From Betaproteobacteria bacterium (lineage in GTDB: Bacteria > Pseudomonadota > Gammaproteobacteria > Burkholderiales > Rhodocyclaceae): a stretch of 24,978 nt of DNA. This document shows positions 15,057 to 22,504 of the stretch, piece by piece. Location: contig JAPTVL010000242.1 of assembly GCA_028065725.1 (NCBI GenBank), forward strand, positions 1-24,978, written 5' to 3'. The notes below the pieces were generated by a model. That model saw only the letters and a program-made list of their open reading frames with translations, was not told the origin of the DNA and ran no database searches. A program made the position numbers and the translations under genes. Positions within the stretch are counted from its first letter, which is position 1; the number at the start of each line of letters is the position of its first letter.

Positions 15057-16121
15057 ATGACGATGATAGAAATCGACGCATCTTTCGGCGAAGGCGGCGG
15101 CCAGGTTCTGCGCAGCGCGCTTGCCCTGTCGGTGATCACGGGCAAGCCCATGCGGCTGACCAGCATCCGCGCGCGGCGTCCCCACCCCGGCCTCAAATCC
15201 CAGCACCTGAAGGCGGTCGAGGCAGCCGCGTCGATCAGCGCGGCCCGTATCGAAGGCGCAAGCCTGGGCTCGCAGACCCTGCGCTTCGAGCCCACCCGCC
15301 TGCAGGGCGGGGACTATGCCTTCGATATCGGGACCGCAGGCTCGGCCAGCCTGCTGCTGCAAACGGTCTACCTGCCGCTCAGCTTTGCCGACACCCCCTC
15401 ACGGCTGCGTTTCACCGGCGGCACCCACGTGCCGTGGAGCCCCTGTTATCACTACCTGGCCTGGCAATGGCTGCCCTACCTGAATCAGATCGGATACCGC
15501 GTGGAATGCAGCCTCGAGCGTGCGGGATTTTACCCACCCGGTGGCGGCATCATGCACGCACTGATCCAGCCAGGCCGGCATCTGTCCGCATTGCGCATCA
15601 CCGAGCGTGGCCGGCTGCTGCGCATCCGCGGCCTGTCTGCCGTCGGCCGGCTCGACCGCTCGATTGCGGAGCGGCAACGCAGACGCGCGGCCGCACATCT
15701 GCAGGATCTGGCGGTGCCGCTGGAAATCGACGTGGCGGAGGTCCCGTCCGCTTCGCCCGGAACCTTCATCGTGCTGCAGGCGGAGTTCGAGCACAGCCGC
15801 TGCTGCGCCTTTGCGCTGGGCGCGCTGCACAAGCCTGCCGAGAAGGTGGCGGACGAGGCCGTCGCGGAACTGCGGACCAATATAGACTCGGGTGGTGCAA
15901 TCGATGCCTGGCTCGCCGACCAGTTGCTGCTGCCGCTGGCTTTTGTGGCAGACAAATCCGAGCTATCCGTCTGCCACACCACCGGGCACCTGCGCACCAA
16001 CGCCGAACTGCTGGCTTACTTCATCCCCGCATCCATCGAAATCCATGGCGAGACAGGCAAGCGCGGAAGCATTCTCCTGCAGGGAACGAACCCGCCTTTA
16101 CGCCGCCGCGATTGCGCTTAG
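15057..16121 (+). CDS. rtcA: RNA 3'-terminal phosphate cyclase
   Basis: RtcA converts an RNA 3'-phosphate to a 2',3'-cyclic phosphate through an enzyme-AMP intermediate. The 354-residue protein shows FGEGGGQVLRSALALS at the N-terminus, RARRPHPGLKSQH near 35-48, the DIGTAGSASLLLQT segment near 95, GFYPPGGG near 160, and the adenylated His in HTTGHLRTNAELLAYF near 315. The start chosen is the ATG at 15057; 15063 is equally possible and a TTG at 15042 less so. No rtcB or sigma-54 regulator rtcR is next to it, unlike the classic rtc operon. It is divergent from polX and its stop codon overlaps that of the hsp20 remnant. Confidence 0.92.
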   Translation: MTMIEIDASFGEGGGQVLRSALALSVITGKPMRLTSIRARRPHPGLKSQHLKAVEAAASISAARIEGASLGSQTLRFEPTRLQGGDYAFDIGTAGSASLLLQTVYLPLSFADTPSRLRFTGGTHVPWSPCYHYLAWQWLPYLNQIGYRVECSLERAGFYPPGGGIMHALIQPGRHLSALRITERGRLLRIRGLSAVGRLDRSIAERQRRRAAAHLQDLAVPLEIDVAEVPSASPGTFIVLQAEFEHSRCCAFALGALHKPAEKVADEAVAELRTNIDSGGAIDAWLADQLLLPLAFVADKSELSVCHTTGHLRTNAELLAYFIPASIEIHGETGKRGSILLQGTNPPLRRRDCA

Positions 16122-16339
16122 TGAATCTCCAGCTTTTTAGCCATGCTGGAGGCTTTCTTGGGCAGTGTCAGGTGCAGCAGGCCATCGGCATACGTGGCTT
16201 CTGCTGTCTGCTCCTCGATTTCCAGCGGCAACTGGATGGTGCGGCTGAATTTGCCGTAGCAGCGTTCACTCCACCATTCTCTGGCTTCGGCGGCTATTTT
16301 TTCCCGCTTGGCTTCAGCATTGATGGTGACCTGACTCCC
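16118..16339 (-). pseudogene. hsp20 (small heat-shock protein) remnant, 5' part missing
   Basis: On the minus strand a 73-codon frame reads SQVTINAEAKREK, then WWSERCYGKFSRTIQLPLE and DGLLHLTLPKK, ending KKLEIH. This is the second half of an alpha-crystallin domain and the C-terminus of a class A Hsp20. A stop codon (16340-16342) closes the frame just before, and no ATG is available until close to the end. The N-terminal arm and first crystallin strands, about 65-70 residues, are absent, and the upstream 80 bases have no Hsp20 similarity. The stop overlaps the rtcA stop tail to tail. No product is expected. Confidence 0.85.
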
Positions 16340-16422
16340 TCATCGAGTTGACCTCGCATTTCTCGCGCACTCTCGCAGAGCGGCCCTGCGCCCGCTTTGG
16401 GCAGCGATGCCCTTACTTTCCA

Positions 16423-16899
16423 TTACTTCCTGACCACGATGTCCTTCTTCGTGCTCTCCACGATGGCCACCAGTTCTCCCTGCTCCTTCGACGGCACGCC
16501 GTAGTTGTTCAGCACGCGGCGGAAGTCCGTCAGCATGGCCTGCCACTCCCTCTCGCTGATATTGAGGTGGGCGTGAGATTCCTTCATTCCGAGCCCGGTG
16601 TACTTGCACGGCCCACCGGTTTGCTGGCAGACCAGCTCGGTCACGCGATACTTCAGCCCGGCTGCGGGAACGCGTTTCCTGGCCGCGTTGATGGCCGGAT
16701 TGGCATTCAGCACATCGTTCACGAGCAGCAGGTCGATGAAGGTGTCCACCACCACTGAAATGGGATAAACCCCGCCCAGCCGGTCATAGAGGGATTTCTC
16801 GGGCTGGGCCTCGGCAGCCTGGACGGTCGCTGTGCCGAGCACGCAAGCCAGCAGGGCCGCACGTGCGACATTGAATGCAAATGACGGTGATTTCAGCAT
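16423..16899 (-). CDS. Exported group 1 truncated haemoglobin
   Basis: The 158-residue precursor has a signal peptide (LKSPSFAFNVARAALLACVLG then VQAAEA), so the mature globin is probably periplasmic, which is unusual for this family. The globin part starts SLYDRLGGVYPISVVVDTF and contains GPCKYTGLGMKESHAHLNIS, in which His109 is the likely proximal haem ligand. At the position of the distal Tyr B10 of mycobacterial HbN (the FY in its EDFYVRV) this protein has Ile (DTFIDL), predicting altered oxygen or nitric oxide chemistry. Two cysteines (91, 98) could form a disulfide. AGGAG precedes the ATG. It follows the DUF4395 gene in the same direction after 78 bases. Confidence 0.85.
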   Translation of the reverse strand: MLKSPSFAFNVARAALLACVLGTATVQAAEAQPEKSLYDRLGGVYPISVVVDTFIDLLLVNDVLNANPAINAARKRVPAAGLKYRVTELVCQQTGGPCKYTGLGMKESHAHLNISEREWQAMLTDFRRVLNNYGVPSKEQGELVAIVESTKKDIVVRK

Positions 16900-16977
16900 G
16901 ATTGACGTCTCCTTTGGCTTTGTCTGACGCAGATATTGGCAGCGGGCCTTGGTTGCAGCGCCCGCCTGGGAAGCAGG

Positions 16978-17472
16978 TCAGGCTTTGCCGCTACCCGATG
17001 TCGGGGGGAACCCGAAAATGATTCTGTAGATGAGCGAAGGGATGCAAACGTCGGTGGTGCTTACCAGCAATCCCACAGCCGTGAGCGCGCCGCCGAGCAG
17101 GTAACCCGCCAGGGCGTAGCCGGACTGAAAGGCCCAGCCGGTAACCAGGAGCCAAACGGCGCCCAGCCCGCAGGCGAACCGGCTGGGCGCGCCGCGTTTG
17201 GGCAGCGGCCCTGTTCCCGTGAGGTGGCGGATGCCATGGTTGTACAAGAGGTCGAACGGGTGAACGGGAAAGGCGGCGGCAAGCGCCGCGATGGGAATCA
17301 AGGCCCACAAGAACACAGGCGAGCCGAGTACCGTGCCGATTGCCGCCAACATTGTGCAAAGTGCAAAGGCAAGACGAAGCCACGGGCTGGTTTCGGCCAA
17401 GGTTCGATCATCCAGCCCGACAAACCCCTGGATCTCAAGCCTCCGACGTGTTGTAGGAGAAACGGTAGCCAT
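16978..17472 (-). CDS. DUF4395 integral membrane protein
   Basis: The 164-residue protein has a short cytoplasmic N-terminus (TRRRLEIQGFVGLDDRTLAE) and about four hydrophobic helices: roughly residues 32-48, 52-68, 104-120 and 122-140. A conserved-looking HPFDLLYNHGIRHLTG loop lies between helices two and three. This matches the DUF4395 family, whose members often neighbour thiol or sulfur-related genes; the molecular role is not known. The gene starts 47 bases after dsrA on the same strand and is probably cotranscribed with it. It may be a sulfur-compound transporter or redox partner, which is inference from context only. Confidence 0.78.
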   Translation of the reverse strand: MATVSPTTRRRLEIQGFVGLDDRTLAETSPWLRLAFALCTMLAAIGTVLGSPVFLWALIPIAALAAAFPVHPFDLLYNHGIRHLTGTGPLPKRGAPSRFACGLGAVWLLVTGWAFQSGYALAGYLLGGALTAVGLLVSTTDVCIPSLIYRIIFGFPPTSGSGKA

Positions 17473-17519
17473 GGGTATCCTCCTTGACCTCGCGTGGGCA
17501 GCAGTGGCTGCACCCGGTT

Positions 17520-18827
17520 TCAGGCCGCTTTCTGCTGCTTGTACTCAACCCACTTGGCGACCTGCTCGTCCCAGTCGTCGGAACGGAAGTAGGGGTTGGA
17601 GCGCGGTTCGCGGACCATGTTGGGATCGATCGGGATGTCCATGCCTTCCAGGAAGTTGGCCAGGCCGATGCGCTCGATCATCTCGCCGGTACGCTCGTGG
17701 TCGAGCGCGTTTTCGGCGAAGAAGTCGAGGACGTTGCGCGCCAGCTCGTTCAGCTTTTCGAAATCCTCGTCGGTTTCCAGCTTCATGAACGGAATGATCA
17801 CCGTGCCCAGGGTCGCGCCGATCTTCAGCACGCCCTTGCCACCCACCAGGATGGTCACGCCCTTGTCTTTTCCGGGCAAGAGACCGCCGGGAATGACGTT
17901 GAGGCAGTGCATGCAGCGCACGCAGTTCTTGTTGTCGATGCACAGGGCGTTGCCGTCGCCGAGCTGGGCCACCGAGGTGTGCGGATTGGCCTGAACCTCG
18001 CCGGACGGCGCCACCGTGATGGCCCTGGTCGGACAACGACCGACCACGTCGTTGTAGAGGTCGTGCATGCCATGCACCAGGTAGTAGTCCTGCACCAGCT
18101 TCTCGTCGACGCGGATGTTGTCGCGCCAGGTGCCGATGGTGGCCATGTCGGAACGTTGGATCGCGTTGACGCAGTCGTTCGGACAGCCGGAGAACTTGAA
18201 CTTGAATTTGTACGGCAGGGACGGACGGTGCATGTCGTCCAGGTTGTTGTTGATGACTGTGCGCAGGGCCTTGGCTTCGTCGTAGCAGGACATTTCGCAG
18301 CGTGCCGCGCCGACGCAGGACATCGAGGTGCGCAGCGCAGGGCCGGCGCCGCCGAGGTCGAAGCCCATTTCGTTGAGGCCGTTGAACACCGCCTGCACGT
18401 TCGCGGTGCTGACACCCTGGAACATGATGTCGCCGGACTGGCCGTGGAATGCGATCAAGCCCGAACCGCCGTTGTTGACCCAGACGTCGCACAGCTTGCG
18501 CAACAGGTCTGAGGAATAGTGCATGCCGGCCGGCGGCTGCACGCGCAGGGTGTGGAATTCGGCGGCTTCGGGGAACAGCGGCTTGCCGTTCTCGTCCTTC
18601 AGTTCGGTAAAGCGCGGAATGATGCCGCCGCCGTAGCCGAACACGCCGACCGTGCCGCCTTTCCATAAGCCCTTGCGGGTTTCATAGGAGGTTTCCAGCT
18701 GCCCAAGCAGGTCGACCATCATGTCGTTATCTTTGGCCAGACGCTTGAGGCCGGTGACGAAGCTGGGCCAGGGGCCGCTCTCGAGCTGGTCGAGCATGGG
18801 GGTGTCAGGGAGGGTGCGAGTAGGCAT
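17520..18827 (-). CDS. dsrA: Dissimilatory sulfite reductase alpha subunit (DsrA), orphan
   Basis: The 435-residue protein is DsrA: the N-terminal MLDQLESGPWPSFV and WKGGTVGVFGYGGGI blocks are diagnostic for the alpha subunit. Siroheme-[4Fe-4S] ligands are Cys171, Cys177, Cys215 and Cys219 (CVGAARC and CPNDC). An inserted ferredoxin domain has Cys265 and the run CVRCMHC (302, 305, 308). All metal ligands are intact. In sulfur oxidisers DsrAB works in reverse, oxidising sulfur from DsrC-bound persulfide to sulfite in the cytoplasm. DsrA functions only as an alpha2beta2 enzyme with DsrB, yet no dsrB or other dsr gene follows: the next gene is DUF4395. GGAGA precedes the ATG. Codon use is slightly more biased than its neighbours, in line with high expression. 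Confidence 0.95.
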   Translation of the reverse strand: MPTRTLPDTPMLDQLESGPWPSFVTGLKRLAKDNDMMVDLLGQLETSYETRKGLWKGGTVGVFGYGGGIIPRFTELKDENGKPLFPEAAEFHTLRVQPPAGMHYSSDLLRKLCDVWVNNGGSGLIAFHGQSGDIMFQGVSTANVQAVFNGLNEMGFDLGGAGPALRTSMSCVGAARCEMSCYDEAKALRTVINNNLDDMHRPSLPYKFKFKFSGCPNDCVNAIQRSDMATIGTWRDNIRVDEKLVQDYYLVHGMHDLYNDVVGRCPTRAITVAPSGEVQANPHTSVAQLGDGNALCIDNKNCVRCMHCLNVIPGGLLPGKDKGVTILVGGKGVLKIGATLGTVIIPFMKLETDEDFEKLNELARNVLDFFAENALDHERTGEMIERIGLANFLEGMDIPIDPNMVREPRSNPYFRSDDWDEQVAKWVEYKQQKAA

Positions 18828-18938
18828 GGCAGTCTCCGGAAGAAAACGAGACGACTACCACTATAGACAATACTTGACTGAATTGCTCTGGATTATTCAA
18901 ACATTTCATAGGCTCCAGCACGTGACGGTTCGACCGGA

Positions 18939-18966
18939 TTGTCTTTAGGCTGCGCGGTGCTATATA
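18939..18966 (+). promoter_or_regulatory. Candidate sigma-70 promoter of the SOD-like/apr operon
   Basis: TTGTCT (18939-18944), a 16-base spacer and TATATA (18961-18966) form a reasonable -35/-10 pair, 31 bases before the ATG of the exported SOD-like protein. It lies in the divergent region with dsrA and probably drives the whole five-gene plus-strand set. Confidence 0.45.
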
Positions 18967-18997
18967 CCGATTCTCATCGGCTTTCGAGGAGTTCATC

Positions 18998-19399
18998 ATG
19001 TCCAGACTGCTCATGGTCCTGCTGTTGGCGGGCTTGCCTGCGGGTACCGCGCTGGCCTTGGACGACTCGGTGACAGTCAAGCTCGATGCGCAGAACAACT
19101 CGGGACAAACCGGCACCGCCACCCTGTTTCCCGAGGGAGAAAAGACCCGGGTGGTCATAGAACTTTTGAATGTACCAGCGGGGGTTGCCCAGCCTGCACA
19201 CATCCACCTGGGACGGTGCGACAACCTGGACAAGGCACCCAAGTGGCCGCTGGAAGCCGTTAAGAACGGCAGTTCTGTCACGGTGGTAGCGGCTTCGCTC
19301 GATGCCATCCTGAAAGAAAAGGCGGCGATCAACGTGCACAAGAGTGCGGCTGAGGTTCAGACGTACGTTTCCTGCGGAAACATCATCGGCGTGATGTAG
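18998..19399 (+). CDS. Exported Cu/Zn-SOD-like/CHRD-like protein
   Basis: The 133-residue precursor has a clear signal peptide (MSRLLMVLLLAGLPAGTALA). The mature part looks like a short SOD/CHRD beta-sandwich: GTATLFPEGEKTRVVIELL, PAHIHLGRC, and INVHKSAAEVQTYVSCGNI. The HIH motif and two cysteines (in GRC and SCG, likely a disulfide) recall the Cu/Zn superoxide dismutase fold, but the full set of copper ligands is not visible, so enzymatic activity is doubtful. GAGGAG lies before the ATG. The gene starts 20 bases upstream of aprM and is probably cotranscribed with the APS reductase genes; a periplasmic role in sulfur oxidation is possible but not shown. Confidence 0.75.
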   Translation: MSRLLMVLLLAGLPAGTALALDDSVTVKLDAQNNSGQTGTATLFPEGEKTRVVIELLNVPAGVAQPAHIHLGRCDNLDKAPKWPLEAVKNGSSVTVVAASLDAILKEKAAINVHKSAAEVQTYVSCGNIIGVM

Positions 19400-19419
19400 C
19401 TCTCAAGGGAGTACGCCGG

Positions 19420-20208
19420 ATGGCATTGGAGGTCATGATGTTCACCACCAATCCGTTCACCCCGCTGACCGCCTTCATGTCCCCTGAGGTCATGCAGGGT
19501 TATATCGTCCTGATGGTGCTTGCAGTGGCTTTTGGAACGCTGTTCGACCTCCTTCGAGACAGGAAGCTCACCTTCTTCCTGCAGGAGAGGCAGCGGGCAA
19601 AGGCAGCCGCAAAGCAGCCGCTCGGCGCGGCGGACCGGGCCGCCATCGCAACCAGGACCCTGGTGAAAGACATCGCAAGCTTCGGCGAATTCTGCAATCG
19701 GCAGCGAAGGATTTCCCATGCGCTGATGTTCTACGGTTTCGTGACCTATCTGGTCACGACCGTCGCGATGGTGTTCGGCTACCCGACCGACCCGCATCCG
19801 CCGGTGGTCCTGCCGCTCCTGTGGAACATCGGCGCCCTGATGACGCTGGTCGGCGGCTACTGGTTTTTCTTCTTCCTGCGGGTGAACGTGGTGCATGACG
19901 GTCAGCCGCCCTGGCGGCTGGTGCGTGCCGATCTCTTCATCGGCTCGCTCCTCGCCAGCGTCACCTTCGCGCTGCTGTTCGAATGGGTGGCGATGTCGGG
20001 CAACATCATGGCGACCCGGGCATTCGCCGGCCTCTACGTCTTCTTCACGACGCTGCTGTTTGTTTCCGTTCCCTGGTCCAAGTTCGCCCATATGTTCTAC
20101 AAGCCCGTCGTGGCCTTCCAGAGAAGGGTCGAGGAGGCGGACGGTTCATCTGATCTGCCAACGCCCACGACAACGGGACGTGAACGATGCCCACCTTCAC
20201 ATACATGA
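19420..20208 (+). CDS. aprM: AprM, membrane subunit associated with APS reductase
   Basis: The 262-residue membrane protein directly precedes aprBA, as in the sulfur-oxidiser lineage that uses AprM instead of the Qmo complex. Hydrophobic helices are seen near residues 25-43, 100-117, 127-150, 165-190 and 197-215; charged loops include ERQRAKAAAK and CNRQRRISHALMFYG. AprM probably anchors AprBA at the inner membrane and passes electrons to the quinone pool. The start is ambiguous: ATG 19420 has AAGGGAG at good spacing, while ATGs at 19435 and 19438 have GGAGG immediately upstream. The 3' end overlaps aprB by 22 bases. Confidence 0.88.
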   Translation: MALEVMMFTTNPFTPLTAFMSPEVMQGYIVLMVLAVAFGTLFDLLRDRKLTFFLQERQRAKAAAKQPLGAADRAAIATRTLVKDIASFGEFCNRQRRISHALMFYGFVTYLVTTVAMVFGYPTDPHPPVVLPLLWNIGALMTLVGGYWFFFFLRVNVVHDGQPPWRLVRADLFIGSLLASVTFALLFEWVAMSGNIMATRAFAGLYVFFTTLLFVSVPWSKFAHMFYKPVVAFQRRVEEADGSSDLPTPTTTGRERCPPSHT

Positions 20209-20642
20209 CGCGCTGCGACGGCTGCGGACAGTGCGTGGACATCTGTCCGTCCGACATCATGCACATCGACCCGGTCTACCGCAGGTCGTACAACATCGAG
20301 CCCAACTTCTGCTGGGAGTGCTACTCGTGCGTGAAGGCCTGCCCGCAGCATGCGATCGACGTCCGGGGCTATGCCGACTTCGCACCGCTGGGCCACAGCG
20401 TCCGGGTGCTCAGGGAAGAGGCAAAGGGAACGATCTCCTGGAAGATCAGGTACCGGGACGGGCGGGTCAAGGAATTCACCTTCCCGATCCGCACCACCCC
20501 CTGGGGCTCCATCAAGCCGCCATCCGATTATGAGATGCCAGACGCACAGGCCCTGGGCTCTCCGATGCTCGCGCACGAGCCCGCGGCACTCAAGGTGGCA
20601 ACGCTTCCCGGCCTGCCGCCTTTCGAACAAAAACAGGAGTGA
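20187..20642 (+). CDS. aprB: Adenylylsulfate (APS) reductase beta subunit
   Basis: AprB is the 151-residue iron-sulfur subunit that takes electrons from the AprA flavin. Two [4Fe-4S] sites are visible: Cys10, 13, 16, 20 (CDGCGQCVDIC) and Cys42, 45, 48, 52 (CWECYSCVKAC). The C-terminal arm that wraps around AprA (SIKPPSDYEMPDAQALGSP) is present and of normal length. The start lies inside the end of aprM, and aprA begins 4 bases after the stop, so translation is tightly coupled. In this organism the enzyme should oxidise sulfite and AMP to APS in the cytoplasm. Confidence 0.96.
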   Translation: MPTFTYMTRCDGCGQCVDICPSDIMHIDPVYRRSYNIEPNFCWECYSCVKACPQHAIDVRGYADFAPLGHSVRVLREEAKGTISWKIRYRDGRVKEFTFPIRTTPWGSIKPPSDYEMPDAQALGSPMLAHEPAALKVATLPGLPPFEQKQE

Positions 20643-20646
20643 TGCC

Positions 20647-22488
20647 ATGGGCCTGTTCGCCTCCAGAAAAACCCGGTTCGTGGATACGGACATTCTCGTC
20701 ATCGGCGGCGGCTTTGGCGGCTGCGGCGCGGCTTACGAATCCCGGTACTGGGGGCGCGACCTGAAGATCGTCGTCGCCGAAAAGGCGAACATCGAGCGCA
20801 GCGGCGCGGTGGCGCACGGCCTGTCGGCGATCAACTGCTACATGGGCATGCAGTGGGGCGAGAACCAGCCGGAAGATTTCGTGCGTTACGCGCGAGGCGA
20901 CCTGATGGGCCTGGTGCGGGAGGACCTGATCTTCGACATCGCCCGCCATGTCGATTCCACCGTGCACAATTTCGAGGAATGGGGCCTGCCGATCATGCGG
21001 AACCCGGAGACCGGCAGGTATCTGAGGGAAGGCAAATGGCAGATCATGATCCACGGCGAGAGCTACAAACCGATCGTCGCCGAGGCCGCCCGCAAGTCTG
21101 CCGACGTGTTCAACCGGATCATGGTGACACATCTGTTGATGGACGGTACACGCCCCAACCGGGTCGCCGGTGCGGTCGGCTTCAGCGTCCGCGACGGCAC
21201 GTTTTACGTGTTCCGCGCCAAGGCCGTCATCAACGCCGCCGGCGGCGCGTCGCACGTTTTCCGGCCGCGATCGGTGGGCGAGGGCATGGGCCGCACCTGG
21301 TACGCACCCTGGAGCAGCGCGTCGGCCTACGCGCTGCTGATCGAGGCGGGCGCGAAAATGATCCAGATGGAGAACAGGATCGTGCTGGCCCGCTTCAAGG
21401 ATGGCTACGGGCCGGTCGGCGCCTGGTTCCTGCTGCTCAAGACCTTTGTCACCAACGCCTACGGCGAGCGCTTCGAGGCGTCGTGGATGGACGAGATCCG
21501 GTCCATGGTCGGCAAGTACGCCGACGTCACGCCGCTGCCGACCTGCCTGCGCAATCATGCGCTCTTGCAGGAGGTCAAGGCGGGCAAGGGTCCCATCCTG
21601 ATGCATACCCAGGAGGCCCTCGATACCAAGGAGAAAGAAGAGATCGGCTGGGAGGATTTTCTCGACATGACCATCGGCCAGGCGGTCGTCTGGGCGTCGC
21701 AGAACATCGACCCCAAGGAGACGCCCTCCGAGTTGATCACGTCCGAGCCCTACGTCATGGGGTCGCACGCCACCTGCTCGGGCGCCTGGGCGAGCGGGCC
21801 GGAGGACTGCGCCCCGGCGGACTACCAGTGGGGCTACAACCGCATGACCACGGTCGAAGGGCTGTTCGGCGCGGGGGACACCATCGGCGGCTCCGCGCAC
21901 AAGTTCTCGTCCGGCTCGTTCACCGAAGGGCGAATCGCCGGCAAGGCGGCGGTGAAATATGTGCGGAACCACGCCGGGAATCCGCCACAGGTCGACGAGC
22001 AGCAGGTCGAGCGGCTCAGGCACGCGATATTCCAGCCGCTGGAAACCTTCGAAATCGGCAGCAACGAGATCGTCGCCGGGGCGGTTGCGCCCGGCTACAT
22101 CTCGCCGCTGCATGGGCTGCAGCGGCTGGAGAAGATCATGGACGAGTACGTCGGTGGCGTCAGCATGTTTTATGTGACCAGCGAACCCTTGCTCAACCGC
22201 GGCCTCGATCTTTTGCACATGCTGAAGGAGGATCTGGACCATGTCGGCGCGGACAGCCTGCACCAGCTGCAACGCGCCTGGGAACTCCATCACCGCGTAG
22301 TGACTGCCGAGGCCGTCACCCGGCACACCCTGTACCGGCAGGAAACCCGGTGGCCCGGCTATTACTATCGCGCCGACCATCCGAAGCTGGACGACGCCGA
22401 CTGGCATGCCTTTACCGCGTCCCAATACGACGCGAAGACAGGCGAATGGCAGATGAGAAAGCTTCCTGTCCACCACATCATCTCGTAA
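20647..22488 (+). CDS. aprA: Adenylylsulfate (APS) reductase alpha subunit
   Basis: The 613-residue FAD-containing catalytic subunit starts at the ATG 4 bases after aprB; the longer open frame upstream is a shadow of aprB. The N-terminal dinucleotide-binding motif is VIGGGFGGCGAAYES at about residues 18-32. Further family blocks are ERSGAVAHGLSAINCYMG, VINAAGGASHVFRPRS, FGAGDTIGGSAHKFSSGSFTEGRIAGKAA and the C-terminal WPGYYYRADHPKLDD region. It forms the reversible sulfite + AMP to APS reaction centre with AprB. No sat (ATP sulfurylase) gene is present in the window, so the next step to sulfate must be encoded elsewhere. Confidence 0.97.
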   Translation: MGLFASRKTRFVDTDILVIGGGFGGCGAAYESRYWGRDLKIVVAEKANIERSGAVAHGLSAINCYMGMQWGENQPEDFVRYARGDLMGLVREDLIFDIARHVDSTVHNFEEWGLPIMRNPETGRYLREGKWQIMIHGESYKPIVAEAARKSADVFNRIMVTHLLMDGTRPNRVAGAVGFSVRDGTFYVFRAKAVINAAGGASHVFRPRSVGEGMGRTWYAPWSSASAYALLIEAGAKMIQMENRIVLARFKDGYGPVGAWFLLLKTFVTNAYGERFEASWMDEIRSMVGKYADVTPLPTCLRNHALLQEVKAGKGPILMHTQEALDTKEKEEIGWEDFLDMTIGQAVVWASQNIDPKETPSELITSEPYVMGSHATCSGAWASGPEDCAPADYQWGYNRMTTVEGLFGAGDTIGGSAHKFSSGSFTEGRIAGKAAVKYVRNHAGNPPQVDEQQVERLRHAIFQPLETFEIGSNEIVAGAVAPGYISPLHGLQRLEKIMDEYVGGVSMFYVTSEPLLNRGLDLLHMLKEDLDHVGADSLHQLQRAWELHHRVVTAEAVTRHTLYRQETRWPGYYYRADHPKLDDADWHAFTASQYDAKTGEWQMRKLPVHHIIS

Positions 22489-22504
22489 GCGCAGGAGGTG
22501 CCTC

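Noticed and set aside
14931..15362. N-terminal extension of PolX by 144 residues
   Set aside because: It would run antisense through the start of rtcA and lacks family similarity.
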